From: Erodium maritimum
Lineage: Eukaryota; Streptophyta; Magnoliopsida; Geraniales; Geraniaceae
DNA: 64,000 nucleotides
Assembly (NCBI GenBank): GCA_963921825.1
Contig: OY997590.1
Span: forward strand, 52,655,039 to 52,719,038
Reading direction: 5' to 3'
The notes beneath the pieces were generated by a model, which was not told the origin of the DNA, ran no database searches, and saw nothing but the letters and a program-made list of their open reading frames with translations. The translations under genes were made by a program, and so were the position numbers. Positions 21,433 to 31,936 of this stretch are shown here, in pieces. Numbering within the stretch: the stretch's first letter is position 1; the number at the start of each line of letters is the position of its first letter.

Positions 21433-21792
21433 TATTACCTTTTTTATATTGTATCTTTCATATTTTTATTATTTATTTATATTTTCTATTAATTCTGTTT
21501 TCATTTTAAATTTATTTTTTTATATTAATTATCATTATTATTATTTTATAATTCCTTTTAAAATTGTTGTTATTTTTTAAGTTTTTACTAAATAAATATT
21601 CATTTATTTGTTAATTATTTTTGTTTTAATTCTTTTATTAGTATATTTTGTAATTTTCTAAGTATTTTAAAAATCTTTAACTAATTTTTTTAATTTTCAT
21701 TAATCTTTTTTCTAATTAATTTTGATTACGGGTAAATAATTTAATAAAAAATAACAATTTGTTGATATACAAGTTATAAAATTAATATTTTA
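20836..21792 (+). repeat. Flanking direct duplication, right copy
   Basis: The counterpart of 16113-16855, and more complete. It contains TIR end 20836-20966, a TA tract to 21008, a whole M2 MITE, a TA/CA tract (21379-21432) and the AT-rich tail. Confidence 0.8.
21010..21380. mobile_element. TA-flanked MITE, family M2, copy 2
   Basis: TIR 'taccaaccc'-type ends with 'cttattgtgcaaactacgaa' on the left and 'ttcgtagtttgcacaataag' on the right. The centre is a GC-rich palindrome (gcgcgcg, 'aaactattagcac'). Flanked by TA tracts. Confidence 0.75.
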
Positions 21793-22554
21793 ACTCTGAG
21801 CATCTTTGCGGGAATCTCTACAAGCTTCTCACCACTGTAGAATTTCCCAATTCAACTTCGAAGCCTATAAAATACAATATTTTATTAGAGGTTTTGGCTT
21901 CGGCACCACAACGAGCACCTCATGGCTGCTCATGCTCTTAGGTAAGGCAATACAATCCGAACCCGAGCCTCATCCTAATCACATTCAAGTTAGGACCAAA
22001 ACTTGAGAACGAGACTCCTGCCAACCTTGAGAACACAGTAGCACTTGTAGTTGCCAAAAACTGAACACATGCTCGTCGTCTCCATCCCGCTTCCAAATTT
22101 CATATCTGAAGAAAAGCACGAAGAAGGACAAATGCAAACCATATCTACTTGTCAAGCAAGCCTAAAGAAGGAGGAAAAATACATGGAGACCAAAATAACA
22201 GAGGGGCGAGGCATGCGACACCACCCGATGGTCGGATGACTAATTATATTCCTATCATACTCATTGTTATAACATATCTATTGTTGAACCATCAACTGTC
22301 AATTTGAGTTTTTAGTTGAGTTGATTCTCTAATATGGTATCAGAGTCTGATTATCTCACGGACCCGAGCCAGCCCTTATCTCTCTTTTCAATGAGCTCTT
22401 TTCCTCTATTAATAATCCACCTCCAAACACGTAAACGTTAAAATCCAATCCGACCCAAAAGCTCGAATTGATCGTTGTGGGCATCAATATGCTTATCAAG
22501 TGGTTAATTCGTCCTTACACTTTCAATGTGGGACACATACTTCAACACTCATTC
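21793..22554. other. Intergenic DNA with a possible LTR-primer site remnant
   Basis: No gene is supported. The string 'tatggtatcagagtctga' near 22335-22352 resembles a tRNA-Met primer-binding site after an LTR end, and 'caatgtgggac' near 22524 is common in plant LTRs. It is probably a decayed LTR element. Confidence 0.35.
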
Positions 22555-22570
22555 ACTACTACAACTTTCA

Positions 22571-24381
22571 ATTATCAATAACAATAAACTAGCTAAATGA
22601 CATTTATACACAGATAAAAATGCACAACATTGTATGATTACATGTATGATTCCTCGTATGAATCATGTGGATCAAGGTTCATCAGTTCAGGATGGTGGGA
22701 ACGATCTTGTTCTTAATGGTTTGGGTGTTGTTCGTAAAGTTGTTGCTTCGACCAAAGTGAAGGATATGGTGAGTGGCTCGATTGAGTCTGCTTCGTCCAT
22801 CCCGTTGTCTCTTGGTGTGAGGCTTGTGACTAACAAGAAGAAGCAGGCCACAAGGCCAACCCGGTTTTGTTGTGTGGAGGAAGTTCATCCACGGGGGAGG
22901 GGGGGGGGGTTTCTAAAACGAAGATCTTTTTTTTGTAACTTACCTTTTAAGACGCCGGAGGAATGGGTGGGGATTTTTTTCGGCTCATATGGTACGATTT
23001 CCTCATATGGTGAGGACAATACTTTGGTTTCATTACCTTTTTTCGGAGTTCTCGACATTACAAGCAGTTGATAGTCTCAATGGTTACAAGGTTAATGGTT
23101 TTAACTTGTTGGTAGCTTTGGATCGGCTAAAGAAGGTAAGTTCCACCGTTAGAGTAAAAGAGAGGGTCGGAAAATCGAACTCTAAGGCGTAACCTAAGGG
23201 TCCAGTGATTGAAAAGTTCAAGGTTTGGAGTGGTGATGATCAACGTGGTGTTTCCATCATCGAAGAACATAGTCGATCTTCCAATGATCGGTTTACGATT
23301 GAGCTTTCTCCATAGTATGGTAAAGGCACAATCGCTACAATTCAAATCATTGTCCATGATTTCCAGGATTCGGTTTATTCGTTGCTGGATTGTGATTTAC
23401 CTTCGTCGAGTTCAAGATTGGCTCTAAATTCAGTAGAACATATTTCAATTTCAACAACAAAAATTTCTACGCCACTGAGTTCGGGATTGCAGGTCGTTTC
23501 TATTCCTGATTCTCATAGTGCAATAAGGCTTTAGTTGTAGCCAATGGTGAAGCCCATTATAGTGTTTAGGCCAAGCAATTTAAGGACTGTGTCAAAGCCC
23601 AATTGAAGAATTCTCTTTATTGTGAAGCTCATCTGAAATCATTAGATAAACATCCTTTCATAATTGTTGATGTCTCTCCAAAAGTTCAAGTTGACCAATT
23701 TTGAGGGATAAACCTTTGCAGGACCATGTGTTGGTTGATCTTGACCAAGCTTTTCCTTTGGAAAGTGGTGTGGATGATCATTAGGGGGGGGGGGTGATAC
23801 GAGTAGTGTACAAGTTACACTTGGTCATGTAGTGTGTGGCAATCAAGCCCTCAAGTGTGGTTCAACGACGATTGATATTCTGGAAGAATCGGTGGCTTCG
23901 GTGATGGTAGAGAACACTGAGCAAGTGTCTGGTGTAGAAATAACGAAGATGGTCCTAGCTTTTAGTAAGGGATTCGATCAGGACTTCTTTCCTTTATCAC
24001 ATGAAATCGTAAAGAAAGATAAATGGAATAGAAAGAAGAAACATCCGCAACCTTTTGTAATGAAAATTCGATCAACTCGGCGGAGACATGAGGTTTGAAG
24101 ACAGTTTTTTACTACAAGATCCAAGGTTTTAGCAGGGGCTGAGGACACAGTTTTGTCCTAGGCTTCTGCGTGAGCTTTTGGCCGATAGTTTTATAGGGTT
24201 TTCTCTTTCGGATGTTCTGGTTAGGTGTTTTCTTCTTTCGAATATTTGTTTTGAGGTCAATTTTTTCCCCTTTTGCGATCGGTTTTGTTGTAGGTATCTG
24301 AGGATAGCCTTTATGGAAGTCCTATCATTTTTCTCCACCTTGGGGTAAAAGGATCTTTAATAAAACCATCGTCTTAAAAAA
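22571..24381 (+). mobile_element. L1-type LINE remnant with RRM-bearing ORF1
   Basis: The 3' end is typical of plant L1 (aataaaaccatcgtcttaaaaaa, A-run ending 24381). Imperfect 16-bp target duplications flank it (22555-22570 ACTACTACAACTTTCA and 24382-24397 GCTACTACAAATTTCA, 14/16). The coding remains (about 22634-23200) show an RNA-recognition motif in shifting frames: FFVTYL (RNP2-like), then a glycine/tyrosine turn and AVDSLNGYKVNGFNLLVALDR. RRM-type ORF1 is known from a plant LINE group (BNR-like). Downstream to 24340 the frames are broken, and no endonuclease or reverse transcriptase motif is seen, so this is an ORF1-derived copy lacking ORF2. Several frameshifts and stops are present. 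Confidence 0.65.
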
Positions 24382-24397
24382 GCTACTACAAATTTCA

Positions 24398-24815
24398 TGA
24401 GAAAATTAAGATTTAAATGAACTAGAGAGCTACGAAAGGTGAATCAAAACAAAACCCACGAAAGTAAGAGGTACAGGTTCTTTATGAAAGAAGTGAACGG
24501 TGAAGATTAGGATTGAAAAATCAAATTAGGAAGAACTGGGCAAAGAACCATTACGTCCTAAAGAACCATTCAATTCTAGTGTTGAAGAACAATTCATCGC
24601 AAACCCAACCTTTTTTAGAGAAAAAGTGTTCAGCGAAATCTTAGGAAGAAGAAACGTTTCAGAGAAAGTGAAGTGTCAATTATGTAGAAGAATGGAAAAT
24701 CACTAATATACACAAAACTTAGTCATATTTGACTTACAAAGCGTAGATACTTTTGGGATTAGAAACTAGATGGTTACTATGAAGCCCAATATTTTGTTTA
24801 TGTTATGAAAATATG
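24398..24815. other. Intergenic, no feature recognised
   Basis: AT-rich DNA between the LINE duplication and the copia LTR. No frame, repeat or motif could be assigned. Confidence 0.5.
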
Positions 24816-25661
24816 TGTTGGATGACTAAATTCATTTTATGGAGACTTAAGTTGCAAGACTTTTGACTTTCCATTTCCCTTCTTTATGTGTAGGTTAATG
24901 TGTATAGGTTGATATGTCATTAAGGTTATGATTTTTCATGTACATATAATGAGCCTATAAATAAGAGGCTATTGTAAAGGATGAAAGCATATCAATAAAA
25001 TAATATATTATATTCTCTCCATGTTCTCTTGTTCTCTCTAATATTGTTCTTCTATTCACAAGTATTGTTCTTACTTTCACAACACGTTATCAGCACGAAT
25101 TGCTCGACTGTCCAAGTATCAAAGTTTCATATTATTGTGAATTTGTTTATATCTGATTCATGCTTACTTATACAAATTAATTTACAACTTTCAATAAGTA
25201 TGCTCTGTGATCGCCAATGAAACATTGGATCTTTCACATCAGAAATTTGATGTTTATCATATACTTGTGTTTTATTTTTTATACTCGATGTGATATTTGT
25301 TGAAATCGAATCATTTGGACCTGAAGTTCCAAGATACGAACCATTTTTCTTATAACCTGCAACTTGGCTTAAAAGCATGAAACTTGAAAAAAAATATATT
25401 TATGGTTACATGGGTAGTTTGGCTACTCCATCTATTCACTCGTTGCATGATCATTTTGTGAATAAATTTGTGAGGTCGTATATTTGTATCCTAAAGTTTA
25501 AAATATGATGGTATGTTGGATCACAAATTCCAAATACATAGTTAGATCGACTTGATGTATGTTGGACCAGAAGTTTCAAATACATGGTACAACAATGGTT
25601 GTAAATTCTCTACCATATATGAGTTACACTTGATGTTTCATGATATTTATGGCACGTTCTT

Positions 25662-28214
25662 TGTCACGCCCCAAATCCGGTTTTGACCGGACTCGAGACG
25701 TGAACGAAAATAATACAATATAAAGCAACTTTAAAACCAAAAAGAGTCTCCAATAATAGTTTAAAAGATACAAGTAACATCACGAGTCAACAGCTCGACA
25801 AAAACAAATAATAAATAAGTTTAGTGGCAAATAAATAGTACGTCTCTAGACCATGCTAGCCTAAGACCCTCGCGAGCTCCCAAGCACCGAGAATCCCGCT
25901 AGACCACATCCCGCTCAAAACCTGTAGAACAATAAAGTAAAGGGGTGAGCTTTCGCTCAGTAGGAAAAGTAGTTAAGGCGATGAGTATCCGCTCACCACC
26001 ATGAGTAACCGTCCAATTAGGGCATACTAGCAAGGCACAACAACTAACGAAAATCACGGAAAACACCTAAACACAACTGCACTTACATGACTATAACCAC
26101 ACTTACTCAATTCACAAGACCAATCAACAAGTGACAACATACAGTGAAACAACCACACGTCCCGTACAGCAGTCCTCGAACTCCGCCGGCTGTCCACAGC
26201 CCGACTCAACCATATCGTACCGGACCACACATCATCGGCCTAGATATATTCCCGGAACACGGCATCGGGGCACAAATCACGATACATCATACCGGACCAC
26301 ACATCATCGGCCTAGATGTCTTCCCGGAACCGCATCCGGGCACAATTACAATACTGATCACGTAACCGTTGGCCTAGATACCCTACACCGGCATACCCCC
26401 TTGATGTAGGTATCGTACCAGAACCACTACCTGGGGGACCGCGTACATGGGACCACACTGTCGGCCTAGATACCACCCTACACCTGCATACCCCCTCGGT
26501 GTAGGTATCATACCGGAACACACCTCATCTCGGAACATACATCAAGAGAGTCTCACGCATCGCAATGCCATAATACAACCGCGGTATACCAACCGAGCCA
26601 ACTTACCACAACACATCACATTGGTCTATCAATCACCCGACCATATCACAAACATTGGTTCACGTCATATCAAGCATGGCACACTTGCCCAAACATAGCA
26701 ACATACTACACCGAGTATACCATATCATGAATCTCAATCTAACAACGGATAAACCACACATCAAGCACAACAATCATAGATCATGGAATCACTATCAACA
26801 CACAAACCTAAGGGCTCGACATGGCCCACATGCATTTCTACAGCACGACAATTCCCAAACTTACGGCTCGACATGGCTCGTAAGCTATCCCTCATTTCAT
26901 TCGTTCCTCACATCCTACATGCATACTATCATTATAACAAGTAATCGCAACCTATAAGCATACTAGTAACTTTCCGCAATTAGACCAGTATTCGCTACTT
27001 TCCCTACCTCGATCGCTTTCCAAACGCTTAATCACTTCACGAAGTCCAAAAGTCTCCTCCGTCGAGCTCGGGTCCAATGTCTAGCATCACAAATTTAATA
27101 CAAGAATCAAGAGTGATTCACTATTGGTTTAAATACGAAAACATTCCCAATTAACCCCAAAAGGGCTCGGTTATAGGTAACCGTCCCAATTACTCGAATT
27201 CCACCAAAAAATGGCTCAAAAGCTAAATTATGGTCTGTCACGGTTCGGGTCACGGACCCCTGGTCTACACCGTCACGATTCTCCTCACGAATCCGTGACT
27301 GGCGCCGTCACGGTCTCCTTCACGGAGCCTTGATGTCCTCCGTCACGGTCCCCGTCACGGATCCGTGACGGGTCTGGACAACTTCGTCCATCTTCTTCCC
27401 CCAGCTCCGATTTCACGAAAATAAACCCCCAAACCTCCATATTTGACCTTCCCAAACCTCCAAAACAGCTCCAAAAATGTCAATACCACACTACCCATCA
27501 TGGGTCTTCATCAAAACACCAAAATCCAATTGATTTCATCATCTAAACCTAGTTTTAAGCATCCATCATCTACTTCAACCTTAAAAGCTTATCATCCATG
27601 GAAACTCAACTAGTTTCAAGCTTTTTCTAGCAAACCCACTAAATAGAATTCATCCAAAACGAATTTAGATAGAGGATTTACCGTAAGGATGGAAAGGGGA
27701 TGAAGAAAATGATGAATTTGAGTGGATTTGAGAAGAAATCAAGGCCAAGACTCAACTTTTTCTCCTTTCTTCTTCTTCTTCTTCTTCAAGCTTCAATGGC
27801 TTCTCCTTTGGTGCCTTTAACCTATACTTGAATTTCCTATTTTTCCATTTTAGCTTTCTTCCTTCTAGATTAGCTCAAGTGGGGGCAAAATGGTCAAATC
27901 ACACTCATTTCTTCCCTTCCAAGCCACCACGGACACATGTCCATATGGGGACCACTTCTATCCCAAAATATCTCAGCAAACAATTAATTAATTCACTAAG
28001 ACTCTAGGTTTGACCAAAATTGACCCCGGGTTGACTTTTTCACAAAAAACGGTCGTTTGAAAGGAAACGACCCAATTAAGCTAACCGTAATGACGACTAA
28101 GATTATTGGGTCCCGGAAAGGTCCCGAATGACTCCCGGAGTCATCGGTTGACTTTTTCGGTAAAAAGTCAACTTTCGCCGAAAATCACCGGTTCGACCGG
28201 GGGCGGTTCTTACA
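25662..28214 (-). mobile_element. Solo LTR, gypsy-type family B
   Basis: The reverse orientation reads TGTAAGAACCGCC...GGGGCGTGACA. A perfect 5-bp target duplication TTCTT (25657-25661 and 28215-28219) shows a complete solo LTR, 2,553 bp. It shares its terminus and a hairpin (25944-25960) with the Tekay LTRs, so it is probably a related chromovirus. It includes a cluster of CGTCACGG/CCGTGACG palindromes (about 27236-27366) and a pyrimidine-rich tract near 27760-27790. Confidence 0.85.
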
Positions 28215-28642
28215 TTCTTTACTTAGTTGATCATATTCATTTTATAGTATTACAATGTCGAACCACAAAATATGAATGATAAAATGTTTACGGAACCTGA
28301 AGTTTTGATTAAAGATCGTGGGTCTTATGACTTACTAAAATTAGTGTGACCCGAAGTTCACATGTACCTAATGATGACAAAACCCGAAGTTTTGGTTCAA
28401 AGTATAAACTTGAAACTTACTTTTATGACCAAATGACATACCACAAGCCCGAAGCTTGTAACTTGTATCCAAGTCTTGAAGCCTAATTTTTTTTCTATGC
28501 AGTTATTTATATATTGTTTACCCCACGAGCTTGCTCGATGTGTAATCATGTTTATATCTAATTCTTATATTCAGCCCACGAATTACTTAGTGTGCAGTGA
28601 TGTTTATTTTATGCATTATAATGTGTTCATTCATTATTTAAT

Positions 28643-29230
28643 GGGTAAATTCCATCTCACTACCCTAAAAATAGTTAAATTACATCTCACTACCCTAAAA
28701 TAATTAAGTGGCACCCCACTACCCTAAAAATTCTTAAATTTCATCCCACTACCCTATAAATAATTTGTGGCACCTCACTACCCTAACTATGCATTTTTGT
28801 TGCAGTTTAGTACCTGCCGTCAAGTTGACATTCATTTTTGGATGGAAAATGGTCATGTTCCTGGCACATGACCCTAACTTTGTTAAAAATGACAAAATTA
28901 CCCTTTTATTTCAGCTCCCATTTTCTCTTACTCAGCCCCTTTACTGATTTTTGGGAGCTGAAAGAAAAGGGTAGTTTTGTCATTTTTTAAAAAGTTAGGG
29001 TCATGTGCTAGACACATGACCATTTTCCATCCAAAAATGGATGTCAAGTTGACGACAGGTACTAAACTGCAACAAAAATGCATAGTTAGGGTACTGAGGT
29101 GCCACAAACTATTTTTAGGGTAGTGAGATGAAATTTAAGAGTTTTTAGGGTAGTGAGGTGCCACTTAACTATTTTAGGGTAGTGAGATGCAATTTAACTA
29201 TTTTTAGGGTAGTAAGATGAAATTTACCCT
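28643..29230. mobile_element. Foldback MULE-type MITE
   Basis: The 588-bp element is almost one long inverted repeat, starting GGGTAAATT and ending AATTTACCC. Arms carry repeated 'ctcactaccctaaaa' / 'ttttagggtagtgag', and the centre is 'tcagctccc' / 'gggagctga'. A perfect 9-bp target duplication TTATTTAAT (28634-28642, 29231-29239) indicates the Mutator superfamily. No coding capacity. Confidence 0.85.
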
Positions 29231-29260
29231 TATTTAATCATATTATATACTTATTCATAG

Positions 29261-31099
29261 AGGAAAAATCAAATAGAAACCACTCCTTAACGTAAAAACT
29301 GTGTGCACCAATCCAAGCCATTGATTTTAAGAATGAATGGATGAGATGCAATTGATTTGTTGACTTGCTGACTGCAAAAAAAACATCACTTTTTAGTGAG
29401 GGGTAAGGGCTTTTTAGTAAAACCATCATATTTTTTTTACCAATTCACTAATTTAATTTTTCCCGCTTCGTTTGAACTCCGATTGGCTTCAAACTTGCGC
29501 CATTAGTTTTGTTTTTTCAAGGGATTTCTATCAAGATCAGTCATGAATATATTTTGAAGCACGAAAAAAAAATTATTTCGAGGCTGATTTTTTAAAAAAA
29601 GTTAAGTCTAGGTAATTTTTATCAACACTATACACTGAGTTTATCAACACTATACATTGGGTTTATCAACACTGAACACTAGTTTTATCACCTCATTTTC
29701 CAAAATCGAACATGATTTTTATCACATCGTCACATGTTTTTTTATGAACAATAAGCACTAGTTTTATCAACACTAAAAACTATGTTTATCATTAAATTAC
29801 ATGTGTTTTTATCATCTCATCACATGTTTTTTATCAACACTAAACTCTAGGTTATCACTCTTATTTCGGGGCTGATTTTAAAAAAAAAGCTAAGTCTGTG
29901 TAATTTTTATCAACAATATACACTGGGTTTATCAACACTATACACTGGGTTTATCAACACTGAACACCAGTTTTATCACCTCATTTTCCAAAATCGAACA
30001 TGATTTTTATCACATCATCACATGTTTTTTATGAACATTAAGCACTAGTTTTATCAACACTAAACATTATGTTTATCATTAAATTACATGTGTTTTTATC
30101 ATCATATCACGTGTTTTTTTATCAACACTAAACTCTAGGTTATCACCCTTATTTCAGGGCTGATTTAAAAAAAAAGTTAAGTCTGTGTAATTTTTATCAA
30201 CACTCTACACTGGGTTTATCAACACTATACACTGGGTTTATCAACACTGAACACCAGTTTTATCACCTCATTTTCCAAAATCGAGCATGATTTTTATAAC
30301 ATCATCACATGTTTTTTTATGAACACTAAGCACTAGTTTTATCAACACTAAACATTATGTTTATCATTAAATTACATGTGTTTTTATCATCCCATCACAT
30401 GTTTTTTTTATCAACACTAAACTCTAGGTTATCACCCTTATTTTGGGGCTGATTTAAAAAAAAAGTTAAGTCTGTGTAATTTTTATCACCACTATACACT
30501 GGGTTTATCAACACTACACACTGGGTTTATCAACACTATACACTGGTTTTATCAACACTGAACATTAGTTTTATCACCTAATTTTCCAAAATCGAACATG
30601 ATTTTTATTACATCATCACATGTTTTTTTATGAACACTAAGCACTAGTTTTATCAACACTAAACACTATTTAACACTAGTTTGATACCCCGATATAAAAA
30701 ATTTATTAGTGAAGATTTATCAACACTTAACATTGTTTATGTCACCCCGATATAACTTTTTATTTTCGTGCTTCAAAATATATTCATGACTGATCTTGAT
30801 TTAAAGTCCTTGGAAAAAGAAAAATATTGGCGCAAGTTTGAAGCTAATCGGAGTTCAAACGAATCGGGATATATTAAATTAGTGAATTGGTTAAGAAAAA
30901 AATGGACACTTGTCCACAGGGCACCATGCTTTTACAATTATGCCCTTGCTTGTGTGAGAAAGGAAGAAAGTGGCGTGAGTTTTGGTGAAATTGGGATGAT
31001 GATGTGGCATTATGGTGAATGTTGGATCTAAATGGTGTATGGCTAGGATTGGTTCACACAGTTTTTAGGATAAGAAGGGTTTCTATTAGATTTCTCCTC
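29261..31099. mobile_element. Non-autonomous MULE with internal satellite
   Basis: Terminal inverted repeats of about 200-300 bp: left 'gaggaaaaatcaaatagaaa', right end complementary to 'gaggagaaatctaatagaaa'. Deeper matching arms run to 'catgaatatattttgaagca' (29541-29560) and its complement (30772-30791). The target duplication CTTATTCATA (29251-29260, 31100-31109) fits Mutator elements (usually 9 bp, 8-11 seen). Between the arms lie four ~290-bp tandem units (starting near 29578, 29868, 30156 and 30444), each made of a TTTATCAACACTA sub-repeat. No transposase. Confidence 0.8.
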
Positions 31100-31936
31100 C
31101 TTATTCATATTTATGTAGACATTATGTATATTCGATATGTGTAACCTGAAGTAGCGGTGTTCAAAAATCACCAGAACTGATTAAACCAACCGAAACCAAC
31201 CAGAACTAGCACCGAAAAAATCGAAACGGAAAAAAACCGGTGAAGAATCGGTTGAAAAGTTTCTGAACCGCCATTGTTTCGGTTGGAGACTGGTTTTGTT
31301 TTCTGAAACCAACGGTTAACCGCTTGAAACCAGACCAGACATTGCGCTTCAAATATGACAAAGCTCTTTCCTCTTTTTTGCTTGAGCCCAATTATTTTTT
31401 CAACATCATCCTATTTACTTTTTCAGCTCCAACCCATTTCACTTAAGTACAACTAAATGGTACAACCAAACTTATTTTAAGGCAAGTGTTTTCATATAAA
31501 TACCCACACAACACTACACCATTTTTCATCATCTTGTTGTCGCCTCTCTATCTCCTCATCGTCTCTAAGTCTATGCAACTATCATCTTAGTTCCATGTTT
31601 TAAAATATTTCATCTTTATTCTCTCCTACATCTCTATTATCAAGATTTTATGTTTTTATTTTATTAAAACTTTTAAATTTTAGTATTTTATTTTGTGTTT
31701 TTTTTATAAAAAAAAATCAGATGCATGTTAAAAGTTATGAGTTCTTTTTCTCATCAGAGTCATATATGACTCATATCGAGATCCCGTTGACGAGGGGATT
31801 TGGATTTCTCAGTTATAAAAGCGGGAAAGGGATGGAGGAAAGAATACTTAGTGCCAACTAACATCCTCTTCATAGTCTCTAGGTTTCAATTGGTGTTCAA
31901 AGAATTCTGAAGCATTTTGAGTGTGTCGGGGAATTC

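Noticed and set aside
24816-25081. Alternative reading as a solo LTR
   Set aside because: It is followed at once by a copia primer site, a motif-bearing leader and pol remains on the same strand, so it is the 5' LTR of a long element.
26131-26957. Frames of 70-100 codons in the solo LTR (His/Pro-rich)
   Set aside because: They lie within a solo LTR with TSDs; repeats such as 'ccacacatcatcggcctaga' create them.
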